64,000 bases of DNA from Aquibacillus koreensis. GTDB lineage: Bacteria; Bacillota; Bacilli; Bacillales; Amphibacillaceae. Positions 27,699 through 37,075 of this stretch are shown in pieces. The stretch is taken from NCBI RefSeq assembly GCF_025154055.1, contig NZ_JAOALK010000018.1, positions 55,089 through 119,088 on the forward strand. The letters are read 5' to 3'. The notes under the pieces were generated by a model that saw only the letters and a list, made by a program, of their open reading frames with translations, ran no database searches and was not told the DNA's origin. Position 1 is the stretch's first letter; each line of letters starts with the position of its first letter. A program made the position numbers and the translations under genes.

Positions 27699-27729
27699 AA
27701 CACCCTCGACTAATATAGCCAAGAGTGTT
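27699..27729 (-). terminator. Terminator of the BCCT transporter gene
   Basis: Read on the minus strand, AACACTCTTGGC pairs with GTCGAGGGTGTT (with G-T pairs) around a 7-base loop and ends in TTTTC. It is 33 bases past the stop. A decayed CAGGGACCCGTACTG palindrome lies at 27645-27662. Confidence 0.75.
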
Positions 27730-27761
27730 TGTAAATAAGTGAGAGATTTATACAACAGAAC

Positions 27762-29297
27762 TTATTCTTGTATATGCTCTTTTGTTTTTTTCTTTATTCG
27801 ATCTTTTCTTTTTGGTCCTTTAACAATCTCTTGTTTAGCTGCTTTATAAAAGGAGGCTCCCATCAGTAGCATAACGACGGAAAACGGAAGTGCAGCAATA
27901 ATGAGCATGTTTTGTAATCCCTGTGTTCCTCCAAAATAGACAATAATAGCAGCCATTGCTGACATAGCAAGTCCCCAAGTGATCTTAACGGAGTTGGCGG
28001 GATTTAGCGATCCAGATGTACTAAGCATACCAAGTACAAATGTTGCTGAATCTGCTGAAGTAATAAAAAAGATTGCAATGACGACAATGGTGATTAGTGA
28101 CATAAATTCACCTAGTGGATAATGCTGAAGGACTCCAAACGTTGTTGTTTCGATCGAGTAGTTTGAAATAACATCAAGTCCATTTTGCTCAATGTTTAGC
28201 GCGGATACACCAAATACTGCAAAAAAGATAAAGCACACCAACGCGGGGACAAATAGAACACCAAGCATAAATTCTTTAATGGTTCGTCCTTTGGATATTC
28301 TTGCGATGAAAATTCCTACAAATGGAGCCCAGGAAATCCACCATGCCCAGTAAAAGATTGTCCAATTATCAATCCAAGTACGTCTTGCTTCATTTAAAGG
28401 CGATAAACGGAAACTCATATCAAAAAAGTTTGCTATGTAACTGCCAAGAGTCGTTGTAAACATATTTAAAATATAAAGTGTAGGTCCAACGATAAATAAC
28501 AGTAATAATAATGCAAACCCTAGTCCCATATTAATATTACTTAAATATTTAATTCCTTTCCCAACCCCAGACCAAGCTGAAATAATAAATAAAACAGTGG
28601 AAATGGCTAGAATTAATAATTGCATCCCAAAATTATTAGGAGTATTGAAAAGATACGAGAGACCACCATTAATTTGTGCTGATCCAAACCCTAACGTGGA
28701 AGCAACCCCAACTACTGTAGCAAAAATAGCTAAAGTATCAATGAGTTTTCCTAGTATCCCTTGCATACTCTTTTCTCCGAAGATCGGTATGAGCGTTGCA
28801 CTTATTAATCCGGGAAGACCTTTACGGAATTTAAAATAAGCTAGAACGAGAGCTACTACACCATACACGGCCCAAGCATGAATTCCCCAGTGGAAAAAGG
28901 AATATTGAAGAGCTTGCCTGATTGCTTCATTAGATCCCACTTCAGCCCCGGGTGGACTTTTAAATGCATGAGAAATTGGTTCTGCGGTCGTCCAAAAGAC
29001 TAATCCCATCCCCATACCTGCACTGAATAGCATGGCAAACCATGTAGCTAAATTAAAATCTGGCTTGTCTTCTTCTTTACCTAACTTAATATTCCCGAAC
29101 TTCGAAAAAATTAAGTAGATACAAAAAACGAGCAGTATCATGATAATTAATAGGTAATACCATCCAAATGCCTCAGAGATATACGTCGTAACCTTTAATG
29201 ATACTGACTTTAGATGTTCAGGAGCAATTGCGCCCCATACGACTAGTACGCCACAAATAGTAAGTGCGTACCAAAAAACGGAACTTACATTTTTCAC
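27762..29297 (-). CDS. opuD: BCCT-family glycine betaine/choline transporter (OpuD-like)
   Basis: 511 residues with twelve hydrophobic segments. The family signatures are present: FSAGMGMGLVFWTTAEPISH with the glycine-rich substrate and Na+ site, and WTIFYWAWWISWAPFVGIFI with the tryptophan box near residue 320, then ARISKGRTIKEF. The transporter imports betaine-type osmolytes with Na+. The C-terminal tail is basic (KRKDRIKKKTKEH), as in osmotically sensed BCCT proteins. GTG 29297 follows GAGGTG. It stands alone, and its presence fits the OpuC-like system at 59293-61827 and a salt-adapted lifestyle. Substrate choice is by family. Confidence 0.88.
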   Translation of the reverse strand: MKNVSSVFWYALTICGVLVVWGAIAPEHLKSVSLKVTTYISEAFGWYYLLIIMILLVFCIYLIFSKFGNIKLGKEEDKPDFNLATWFAMLFSAGMGMGLVFWTTAEPISHAFKSPPGAEVGSNEAIRQALQYSFFHWGIHAWAVYGVVALVLAYFKFRKGLPGLISATLIPIFGEKSMQGILGKLIDTLAIFATVVGVASTLGFGSAQINGGLSYLFNTPNNFGMQLLILAISTVLFIISAWSGVGKGIKYLSNINMGLGFALLLLLFIVGPTLYILNMFTTTLGSYIANFFDMSFRLSPLNEARRTWIDNWTIFYWAWWISWAPFVGIFIARISKGRTIKEFMLGVLFVPALVCFIFFAVFGVSALNIEQNGLDVISNYSIETTTFGVLQHYPLGEFMSLITIVVIAIFFITSADSATFVLGMLSTSGSLNPANSVKITWGLAMSAMAAIIVYFGGTQGLQNMLIIAALPFSVVMLLMGASFYKAAKQEIVKGPKRKDRIKKKTKEHIQE

Positions 29298-29551
29298 AAT
29301 TTCACCTCAATTGAAAATTTTTGCAACTTTACTATTATCTCTTAACCTATCAGAAATTTCAACAATTCACGGCATGGTTTGCTGGATAGGACAAAGGGAT
29401 ATGTGTCCCACTTAGATAAAGATTTCTCTTCCTTAGTTAAATGATCATAGATCCAATTTCCTTAGAACTAGTTTTACAAGCCTGTGTTAAAGAGCAACAA
29501 GGTAATCTATTAATAGTTTTGGAGCTACTAGTAAAGATGAATAATGCATGC

Positions 29552-29576
29552 GGAACAAGGGACGGTCCTGGTGTTG
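29552..29576. repeat. Decayed copy of the AGAACCGTCCC repeat in a geneless stretch
   Basis: AACAAGGGACGGTCCTGGTG keeps the GGGACGGT core. The surrounding 29298-29660 otherwise shows only an AT-rich gap without a gene I would support. Confidence 0.45.
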
Positions 29577-29662
29577 TATATTCACAAAATATTCCAAAAA
29601 ATTTTGTTGACTTACGATTCAATTATGTGTAGGGTTATTAATAACGAACAATTAAAACTAAA

Positions 29663-29790
29663 TATTCTTATCCAGAGTAGGCGGAGGGACTGGCCCGATG
29701 AAGCTCGGCAACCGGATTTACATTTTTGTAGGTCACGGTGCTAATTCCAGCAGAATTTTTATTTCTGATAGATGAGAGACTGACGCGATC
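29663..29790 (+). promoter_or_regulatory. S-box (SAM-I) riboswitch
   Basis: The hallmark segments are in order: CTTATCCAGAG, GGAGGGACTGGCCCGATGAA, GCTCGGCAACCG, GGTGCTAATTCCAGCAG and the closing GATGAGAG. It binds S-adenosylmethionine and then favours the terminator just downstream, switching off methionine synthesis genes. It leads directly into the metH operon. Confidence 0.97.
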
Positions 29791-29798
29791 AAATAATT

Positions 29799-29831
29799 AA
29801 AGGTCTTTCTCAAATGAGAAAGGCCTTTTTT
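29799..29831 (+). terminator. Terminator of the S-box expression platform
   Basis: AAAGGTCTTTCTC pairs with GAGAAAGGCCTTT around a 4-base loop, with a six-T tail. It lies 28 bases before the metH start, as expected for transcription attenuation. Confidence 0.93.
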
Positions 29832-29859
29832 AATGGCAAAAAGAAAGAAGGTGTGGAAA

Positions 29860-32800
29860 GTGACAAGTAATATTAAAGAGAGGTTGCAGCATCATATTTT
29901 AATTCTTGATGGTGCGATGGGAACAATGTTGCAGCAACAAAATTTGTCCGAAGATGATTTTGGTGGAGCAGATTATGATGGGTGTAATGAGTACTTATGC
30001 AAGACACGTCCCGATGTGCTTCTACAAATTCACCGGGATTACTTACAGGCTGGTGCAGATATTATTGAAACGAACACATTTGGTGCGACGCCACTAGTTT
30101 TGGCTGAGTATGATCTTAGTCATCTGGCAGAGGAGATTAATATCGAGTCTGCACAATTAGCGAGACAGGCGGCTGATGCGTTTTCAACATTGGAATGGCC
30201 ACGTTACGTCGCTGGCGCGCTTGGTCCAACAACAAAGAGTTTGTCTGTGACAGGGGGGGTGACCTTTGAAGAACTTGTGGACAATTATTATATCCAGACG
30301 AGGGGTCTAATCAAGGGGGGAGTGGACCTTTTATTATTAGAGACTTCTCAAGACTTACTGAATGTAAAGGCGGGTAGCCTTGGAATTCATCGAGCATTTG
30401 AGGAGCTGGGAAAACAACTCCCAATCATTATTTCGGGGACGATCGAGCCGATGGGGACGACGCTAGCCGGACAAACAATTGAAGCTTTTTATACGGCAGT
30501 GGAGCACCTAAAGCCTCTAGCGGTCGGTCTTAATTGTGCAACAGGGCCTGAATTTATGACCGATCATCTCCGAACACTATCATCTCTTGCCAAAACAGCT
30601 GTCAGTTGTTATCCGAATGCAGGACTGCCTGATGAAGAAGGGCATTATCATGAAACACCAACCAGTTTGGCTAGTAAACTAGCAGACTTTGCTGATCAAC
30701 AATGGCTAAATATTGTAGGGGGATGTTGTGGCACAAGGCCTGAACATATTCGTGCGATCAGAGAAGTAATTAAAGATAGACAGCCACGCGAATATGCAAA
30801 GAACAAACAACATGCGATCTCTGGATTGAATGCGGTTTTTTTAGAAGATGATAACCGCCCTATCTTTGTCGGGGAACGTACCAATGTAATCGGTTCTAGA
30901 AAATTTAAACAGTTAATCGCAGGTGGAGAATTCGAAGCAGCTTCTGAAATTGCTAGAGATCAGGTGAAGTCTGGTGCACAAGTGATTGATATCTGCCTAG
31001 CGGACCCTGATAGCGAAGAAATAGAGGATATGGAAAAATTTTTGTATCACGTGATTCGGAAAGTCAAAGTTCCACTAATGATCGATTCTACTGATGCAGA
31101 GGTCGTTGAGCTAGGGCTTCGTCATTCACAAGGAAAAGCAATCATCAACTCTACTAATCTAGAAGACGGGGAAGAGCGACTAGCTAACGTTGCGAAGTTA
31201 GCAACCAAATATGGGGCAGCGCTTATTATCGGGACGATTGATGAAGAAGGGATGGCAGTTACGAAAGAAAGAAAATTGGAAGTAGCTACTCGTATTGTTA
31301 ACCTCTTAGTCGATCAATATGGGATGAAACCCCGCGATATTATTATCGATCCGTTAACATTTCCGGTCGGGACTGGTGATGAAAAATACATTGGTTCTGC
31401 AAAGGAAACAGTCGAAGGAATTCGGTTGTTGAGACAACATTTACCGGAGTGTCCAACTATCTTAGGTGTCAGCAACATTTCTTTCGGTCTACCACCAGCG
31501 GGGCGTGAAGTATTAAATTCTGTTTTCTTGTATGAATGTACAAAGGCAGGACTTGGCTATGCCATGGTCAATACGGAAAAATTAGAACGGTATGCTTCGA
31601 TTTCGGAAGAAGAAAAAGATCTAGCAAGTCGTCTCCTTTTTGAAACCTCTGACAAATTAGTTGCTGCGTTTACTGCCTTTTATCGTAAGAAAAAGACAGT
31701 GAAGACCGATGACACACCAAGTTTGCCACTTAAAGAGAGACTAGCAAAATATGTGGTGGATGGTACAAAACAAGGATTAATTAAAGACTTAGAGGAAGCA
31801 CTAGAAACTGATAAACCTTTAGACATTATTAATGGACCACTGATGGAGGGCATGTCAGAGGTCGGTCGTCTGTTTAATTTAAACGAGTTGATCGTCGCAG
31901 AGGTATTGCAAAGTGCGGAAGTGATGAAAGCGGCTGTTTCTTTTCTGGAGCAATTCATGGAAAAGACGGATACGAGTAAGAAAGGAAAGATTTTGCTTGC
32001 TACCGTAAAAGGGGATGTCCATGATATTGGCAAAAACTTAGTCGAAATCATCTTAATTAATAATGGTTTTGATGTGATTAATTTAGGCATTAAGGTTCCT
32101 CCAGAACAATTAATTCGAGCTTATCGTGAACAAAATCCAGACATGATTGGCTTATCAGGATTGCTTGTAAAATCAGCACAACAGATGGTCGTCACTGCGG
32201 AGGATTTTCAAAAAGCGGGAGTAAATGTACCACTCTTGGTCGGTGGAGCAGCCTTATCTAAAAAGTTTACTTATACAAAAATCAAACCGAATTATGAATC
32301 ACCGGTTATTTTTGCTAAAGATGCGATGGAAGGTTTAGATTTTGCAAATCGCTTAATGAAGCCAAGTGAACGCGAAAAGTTAGAAATGGAGTTAGAGAAA
32401 GCAAGGGTAGACATGGTTGCCGCTAAGAACAACACGAATAAAGAGAAAAAAGTGGATAGTGACGAACCCAAAGTATCAACCATTCAGAAAGATGCACCCG
32501 TTTTTCCAGCACCAGATTTAGATCGACATGTGTTACGCGATTACCCGGTCAAGTACATACGCCCTTACGTGAACATGCAGATGTTAATTGGGAAGCATCT
32601 TGGGTTTAAAGGGAATGTCATCAAAAAGGTAGAGGAAGGAGATCCAAAAGCAGTTGCACTGAAAGAACTTGTGGATGAATTGTTAGACATGTGTGAAAGG
32701 GATGGCATTATTAAGCCGCAAGCTGTGTATCAATTTTTTCCTGCACAAGCTTCTGGAGATCACGTCTATATTTATGATAAAGACCAACAAAAAGTACTAG

Positions 32801-33291
32801 AAAGTTTTCACTTTCCAAGGCAAGAGCAGAAGCCGTACTTGTGCTTATCTGACTTTTTGCGAACGAAAGAGAGTGGAGTGATGGATTATGTTGCCTTTTT
32901 CTCAGTCACTGCTGGAAAAGGTGTGCGTGAACTAGCGGAGAAGTGGAAAAACGAAGGAGACTATTTAAGGTCCCATGCGATTCAAGCGATTGCACTGGAG
33001 TTGGCGGAAGGTTTCGCCGAACGCCTGCATCAAATGTTGCGAGATCAATGGGGGTTTCCAGACCCGCAAGAGATGACGATGCGAGAGCGATTCATTGCTC
33101 GATATCAAGGTATTCGTGTTTCGTTCGGGTACCCAGCTTGTCCAAACTTAGATGATCAAGCTCAATTGTTTCGCTTAATTAAACCAGAGGATATTGGTGT
33201 TGAGCTTACCGAGGAGTTCATGATGGACCCAGAAGCAAGTGTATCAGCTTTAGTCTTTTCCCATCCAGAAGGCAAGTACTTCAACGCATAA
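29860..33291 (+). CDS. metH: Cobalamin-dependent methionine synthase MetH
   Basis: 1143 residues from GTG 29860, 8 bases after AAGAAGG; an ATG at 29833 lies in the terminator tail and is rejected. All four modules are present in order. The homocysteine/zinc domain (to about 320) has Cys in VGLNCATGPE and VGGCCGTRPEH. The methyl-tetrahydrofolate domain follows (about 330-600, FVGERTNVIGSRKF, ADPDSEEIEDM). The cobalamin domain (about 620-860) has GDVHDIGKNLV, the His that ligates B12. The reactivation domain has VRELAEKW and ARYQGIRVSFGYPACPNL. It methylates homocysteine to methionine. The S-box controls it, and a second methyltransferase gene follows 31 bases on. Confidence 0.97.
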   Translation: MTSNIKERLQHHILILDGAMGTMLQQQNLSEDDFGGADYDGCNEYLCKTRPDVLLQIHRDYLQAGADIIETNTFGATPLVLAEYDLSHLAEEINIESAQLARQAADAFSTLEWPRYVAGALGPTTKSLSVTGGVTFEELVDNYYIQTRGLIKGGVDLLLLETSQDLLNVKAGSLGIHRAFEELGKQLPIIISGTIEPMGTTLAGQTIEAFYTAVEHLKPLAVGLNCATGPEFMTDHLRTLSSLAKTAVSCYPNAGLPDEEGHYHETPTSLASKLADFADQQWLNIVGGCCGTRPEHIRAIREVIKDRQPREYAKNKQHAISGLNAVFLEDDNRPIFVGERTNVIGSRKFKQLIAGGEFEAASEIARDQVKSGAQVIDICLADPDSEEIEDMEKFLYHVIRKVKVPLMIDSTDAEVVELGLRHSQGKAIINSTNLEDGEERLANVAKLATKYGAALIIGTIDEEGMAVTKERKLEVATRIVNLLVDQYGMKPRDIIIDPLTFPVGTGDEKYIGSAKETVEGIRLLRQHLPECPTILGVSNISFGLPPAGREVLNSVFLYECTKAGLGYAMVNTEKLERYASISEEEKDLASRLLFETSDKLVAAFTAFYRKKKTVKTDDTPSLPLKERLAKYVVDGTKQGLIKDLEEALETDKPLDIINGPLMEGMSEVGRLFNLNELIVAEVLQSAEVMKAAVSFLEQFMEKTDTSKKGKILLATVKGDVHDIGKNLVEIILINNGFDVINLGIKVPPEQLIRAYREQNPDMIGLSGLLVKSAQQMVVTAEDFQKAGVNVPLLVGGAALSKKFTYTKIKPNYESPVIFAKDAMEGLDFANRLMKPSEREKLEMELEKARVDMVAAKNNTNKEKKVDSDEPKVSTIQKDAPVFPAPDLDRHVLRDYPVKYIRPYVNMQMLIGKHLGFKGNVIKKVEEGDPKAVALKELVDELLDMCERDGIIKPQAVYQFFPAQASGDHVYIYDKDQQKVLESFHFPRQEQKPYLCLSDFLRTKESGVMDYVAFFSVTAGKGVRELAEKWKNEGDYLRSHAIQAIALELAEGFAERLHQMLRDQWGFPDPQEMTMRERFIARYQGIRVSFGYPACPNLDDQAQLFRLIKPEDIGVELTEEFMMDPEASVSALVFSHPEGKYFNA

Positions 33292-33322
33292 CGTCTGTGC
33301 GATCAAAAGGAATAGGAAGGTG

Positions 33323-35263
33323 ATGAAATTGTCGGGAAAGAAACAAGGTGATTTTCTAACATTATTAGAAAAAGGGCATGTCATTGGGGATGGGGCAATG
33401 GCAACACTGATGCACCAATCTGGAATCCCTGCGAGAACCTGTTTTGAAGCACTTTGCCTGCAGGATCCTAAGCTAATAACCGAAGCGCATGTTGCCTATT
33501 TAGCTGCAGGTTCACAGGTCATTCAAACGAATACATTTAGCGGACATCGCTTAGGGCTTCAGCGTTATGGATTAGAAAACCAGGTGTGGGATATTAATCG
33601 TGCCGCGGTGAAAGTGGCACGAGATGCGATTCATACTTATCAGAAACAGTCCAAGGTGGAACGCGAAGCTTTTGTATTCGGAACTATTGGATCGACGGCA
33701 GACCTTAAAACACCCGACTTTGTGCATCAAGGAGCTAAGATGTCTTTACGATTTCTGTTTGAGGAGCAATTATCAGCGTTGTTAGAAGAATCGGTGGATG
33801 GGATACTGTTAGAAACATTTGCCGATTTGAATGAATTACAACTAGCTGTAGAAACAGTGCGAAGACAAACGAATGTGCCAATCATCGCCAACCTTGCTCC
33901 AGAAGTAGTTGGTGTTACACGTGATGGTTTTTCTATCGAAGAAGCGTTCCGTGTGTTAGAGAAAGAAGGTGCTAATGTAGTTGGTTTAAATTGCCGACTT
34001 GGCTTATCTGGTATCTTGCGGACGTATGAAAATATACAGCTCAATCCGAACTCTCGTTATGCTGCTGTACCAAACAGTGGGTTACTGCACATGGTGGATG
34101 GGGAGTACTCTTATACGGGTAATGCGGATTATTTTGCTTCTATAAGTAAACAACTTATTCAAAAAGGGGTTTCATTTATTGGTGGATGTTGTGGTACGAC
34201 GCCAGATCACATTCGTACGTTAGTAAAACGTCTAGAAAAATTGCCAGAAGAAGAAAAGCGTGTAAGACCGAATGAATTTTCAGTCAATAATTCGATTACT
34301 ATCCGTGATGTTGTAAAAGGTGATCAAGAGACAGATGATATTGGAAACCTAGAAGGTGATTCGTCCGGACATTCTCTTATTCAAAAAGCTTTATATGAAC
34401 CCACCATTATAGTCGAGCTAGACCCGCCGAAGGTATTGGATATAGAAGGGTACATGGAAGCCACCAAAATACTGAAGGATGCAGGAGTGGATGCAGTCAC
34501 GATCGCGGATAATTCACTTGGATCTGTCCGTGTGAGCAACATGGCGATTGCCAGCTTAATAAAAGAGATGGGGGTAGAACCTCTCGTTCATATTGCATGT
34601 CGGGATCGAAACTTAATCGGACAACAATCGCATTTAATGGGGCTTCATGTGTTGGGGATTCATCATATCCTATTAATTACTGGTGATCCTTCGAAGTTCG
34701 GTGATTTGCCTGGTGCGACTTCCGTATTTGATGTTTCGTCTACTGACTTAACCAAGATGGTAAAAAAGCTCAATAATGGCATTGCATTTTCAGGTCAACC
34801 GCTGAAGCAACGCTCAAAATTTGTAGTAGGTACTTCCTTTAACCCTCATGTTAGAAACTTTCATAAAGCGATTGATCGCTTAAAACGAAAGCTAGACGCC
34901 GGTGCAGATTATGTGATGACACAACCAATCTATGATGTTAGGTTATTTGAAAAGTTAGCGAGAGCTATTGAGCCATTCCAAGTCCCTGTGTTTGTTGGCA
35001 TTATGCCTATGGTTAGCTCTCGTAATGCGCAATTTCTCCATAACGAAGTTCCAGGCATTCAAATTCCAGATGAGATTTTAGAAAGAATGGATAAGGAATC
35101 AAAGGAAGAAGCAACACAAGAAGGTTTGGCTATATCTGAAGAATTAATAAACGAAGCGCTAACGTATTTCAATGGTATCTACTTAGTTACTCCGTTCCTA
35201 CGTGCTGAATTAACTGCGCATTTAACACGATATATTCATGATTTAAAGGCAGTGATTAAGTAA
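33323..35263 (+). CDS. Bifunctional homocysteine S-methyltransferase / methylenetetrahydrofolate reductase (YitJ-like)
   Basis: 646 residues. The N-terminal half (to about 320) is a homocysteine methyltransferase domain with zinc-site Cys in VGLNCRLG and FIGGCCGTTPDHI. The C-terminal half (about 360-640) is a MetF-type flavin reductase with VELDPPKVLDIEGY, VTIADNSLGSVRVSN, HIACRDRN, LLITGDPSKFG and YVMTQPIYD. Reduction of methylene-THF to methyl-THF would supply MetH. AGGAAGG precedes ATG 33323; GTG 33320 and TTG 33329 are alternatives. It is the second gene of the S-box operon and is closed by a terminator. B. subtilis YitJ has the same fusion and its own S-box. Confidence 0.93.
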   Translation: MKLSGKKQGDFLTLLEKGHVIGDGAMATLMHQSGIPARTCFEALCLQDPKLITEAHVAYLAAGSQVIQTNTFSGHRLGLQRYGLENQVWDINRAAVKVARDAIHTYQKQSKVEREAFVFGTIGSTADLKTPDFVHQGAKMSLRFLFEEQLSALLEESVDGILLETFADLNELQLAVETVRRQTNVPIIANLAPEVVGVTRDGFSIEEAFRVLEKEGANVVGLNCRLGLSGILRTYENIQLNPNSRYAAVPNSGLLHMVDGEYSYTGNADYFASISKQLIQKGVSFIGGCCGTTPDHIRTLVKRLEKLPEEEKRVRPNEFSVNNSITIRDVVKGDQETDDIGNLEGDSSGHSLIQKALYEPTIIVELDPPKVLDIEGYMEATKILKDAGVDAVTIADNSLGSVRVSNMAIASLIKEMGVEPLVHIACRDRNLIGQQSHLMGLHVLGIHHILLITGDPSKFGDLPGATSVFDVSSTDLTKMVKKLNNGIAFSGQPLKQRSKFVVGTSFNPHVRNFHKAIDRLKRKLDAGADYVMTQPIYDVRLFEKLARAIEPFQVPVFVGIMPMVSSRNAQFLHNEVPGIQIPDEILERMDKESKEEATQEGLAISEELINEALTYFNGIYLVTPFLRAELTAHLTRYIHDLKAVIK

Positions 35264-35371
35264 TGACTGAGACTTCTTTTAAGTGAGAACTTTGTGTATG
35301 GAAAGGTAATGGGGGATATTAGAGGATGGAATGCTATGTAAAACACTTGTCTGGAGAGTTTTGTATGACTG

Positions 35372-35413
35372 CAAAACCTCCCCTTTAGATGTAAGCAATG
35401 GGAGGTTTTGTTT
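35372..35413 (+). terminator. Terminator of the metH operon
   Basis: CAAAACCTCCC pairs with GGGAGGTTTTG over 11 bp around a 17-base loop, followed by TTTAAG. Confidence 0.8.
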
Positions 35414-35444
35414 AAGATTAAAAAGGGTATTCGAAAATATTCCG

Positions 35445-35993
35445 TTACGATTTCGGAGCTCCTGGTGGATAATAATAAGGTGGTACTTTAATCCAGCCTC
35501 TTTTCCTCATTTGTTCTCTTAGTGTAGATCCAAACTTCATTTTTTCGAGTAAACAGTGGGCAAATGCAGCCGCTATGTCTGTTCGAATGGATTGACTAGC
35601 AGCTGTTGCGCAATGTGTTACCGCGGTTAAAGTTTTTATGCTTAACCCATTCATAATTTCTTCGTCAGTCAATTTTGCTCCAATTGGTATGGCGTTTGGA
35701 TCAGACTTTGGACGTTCTTCGCTTGTTGGAGGTTGGGGAATACCTTCTTTTTTCATTAGATCTTTGAAGCGCTGACTCTGGGTTTCACACTGATGTAAAC
35801 TCTCCTTTAATATTCTTTTTACTTCATCATCATTTGATGTATTAAGACCAATTTGAATATATATAGTAGCCTCGTCCATTAGTGCGAGGTACATCCAACA
35901 GGTCATTACTTCACCAACATGCATTGGATTTTTAGGTTCATTGTCTAGGTTCATTTGTAAGAAGTCTTTTACAGATTCAAATACATTCGTCAT
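35445..35993 (-). CDS. DUF3231 family protein
   Basis: 182 residues, mostly helical, starting at ATG 35993 behind GGAGG. The sequence has EVMTCWMYLALMDEATIYIQ and, later, ATAASQSIRTDIAAAFAHCL, the repeated ferritin-like helix pattern of the DUF3231 family, and a Pro/Tyr-rich tail YYYPPG. Such proteins are common in Bacillaceae and related to spore-coat-associated families, but no function is established. It stands alone and is convergent with the metH operon. Confidence 0.8.
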   Translation of the reverse strand: MTNVFESVKDFLQMNLDNEPKNPMHVGEVMTCWMYLALMDEATIYIQIGLNTSNDDEVKRILKESLHQCETQSQRFKDLMKKEGIPQPPTSEERPKSDPNAIPIGAKLTDEEIMNGLSIKTLTAVTHCATAASQSIRTDIAAAFAHCLLEKMKFGSTLREQMRKRGWIKVPPYYYPPGAPKS

Positions 35994-36133
35994 TTGATTG
36001 CCTCCTAACTGGTATATACATAATATTTTCCAAATTAGGATAGTTATACATGAAGATTATTGAAAGGAAGTTGTGAGGCTGATCTTATGATTCTATTGAA
36101 AAATTGTAACCAGTTATTAATTCACGAATGACG

Positions 36134-36156
36134 ACACGGGTCCCAGTACCGGTGTA
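36134..36156. repeat. Imperfect palindrome of the CACGGGTCC type
   Basis: ACACGGGTCCCAGTACCGGT, then GTAA, is close to self-complementary and resembles elements at 22655 and 38059. It lies in a geneless gap. Confidence 0.35.
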
Positions 36157-36212
36157 ACTTTCTATCGGTTGTTACGTCTAATAAGTAAATAAAATAATAA
36201 GGTGTGGTCATA

Positions 36213-36818
36213 GTGGTAAGAAGATACTATTTTTTTTTCATTCTTATAACGGTCTTCTTTTCTTTATTCATAGCAGTACCCGTGTTTGCAGTACTTGACC
36301 CAAGTGAAGTAGAAGAGATTAAACAAGATGCTCCCTTGCATATACAAGGAGAGGTCACGGAAGACGCACTGTTGTATAACCTTAATGAAAAAAGTAACTC
36401 TCCAACACAAATACGTATGATGACACTTGAAATAGATAAATTCCTAAAACAACCAATTGATTTAAGATTGTCTAAAGGTGATACTTTGGACGTTCACTAT
36501 TCTTATATTCCGGGTTGGGTGCAGATGGCTGGTCCATCTAAGATGGACATCATGCCAGGTGATCGAATTGAAATATATTTGGAAGAGGGGCAAAGCAGTT
36601 GGGAGCCAGCACTTAGTGGGAGTACAGTAGAACATATTCACTATGTAGAAAAAAGAACGGAACATGTTCCCGAACCATTCACCCACTGGTTCCAGCATAA
36701 GGTAGAGGAATATACAGGATACTTTGTGTTAGCAGGGATGTCGCTTGTGACCATGTTTATGATCATGGTGATTCGTAAATTGGTTCAATTTCGGAAATCT
36801 GAACCAACCTATCATTAG
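36213..36818 (+). CDS. Secreted or membrane-anchored protein of unknown function
   Basis: 201 residues from GTG 36213, 10 bases after AAGG; GTG 36204 is too close to that site. The N-terminal hydrophobic segment YYFFFILITVFFSLFIAVPV ends in a likely signal cleavage at VFA. An extracytoplasmic domain of about 120 residues follows (HIQGEVTEDALLY, WVQMAGPSKMDIMPGDRIEI), and a second membrane helix lies at about 168-190 with a basic tail (RKLVQFRKSEP). The protein should be anchored at its C-terminus with the domain outside. The fold and function are not recognised. A terminator begins at the stop. Confidence 0.7.
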   Translation: MVRRYYFFFILITVFFSLFIAVPVFAVLDPSEVEEIKQDAPLHIQGEVTEDALLYNLNEKSNSPTQIRMMTLEIDKFLKQPIDLRLSKGDTLDVHYSYIPGWVQMAGPSKMDIMPGDRIEIYLEEGQSSWEPALSGSTVEHIHYVEKRTEHVPEPFTHWFQHKVEEYTGYFVLAGMSLVTMFMIMVIRKLVQFRKSEPTYH

Positions 36819-36850
36819 TGGGAATCGAAAGACGGTTCCCACTTATCTTT
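36818..36850 (+). terminator. Terminator after the membrane-anchored protein gene
   Basis: GTGGGAA pairs with TTCCCAC over 7 bp, then TTATCTTTTTCT. The stem starts in the stop codon. Confidence 0.7.
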
Positions 36851-37038
36851 TTCTATGAAACTACAAACAATAATGAACAAATATAGGATTTTTTAGTGTA
36901 AAGGTGTAGCTAGGATCATCACGAAGACCCCTGTGTAATCCAAATTAAATGAATAAGTACATGCAAATAAAAGAGGCACACAGATAGCCAATTTATATGG
37001 CTGGGGCGGGGAAAGGGATTATAAGTTAGAGGAACATA

Positions 37039-37070
37039 GGGATGGGACAAATGGAAACTTGTCCTATCCC
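37039..37070 (-). other. Hairpin downstream of the J-domain-like protein gene
   Basis: GGGATGGGACAA pairs with TTGTCCTATCCC over 12 positions with one mismatch-like G-T pair. There is no T-run on the minus strand, so termination is uncertain. The gap 36851-37038 shows nothing else. Confidence 0.5.
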
Positions 37071-37075
37071 CTGAT

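Noticed and set aside
29441..29632. Plus-strand 63-codon open frame before the metH S-box
   Set aside because: It has no ribosome binding site, contains a decayed repeat copy as coding sequence and matches no family.
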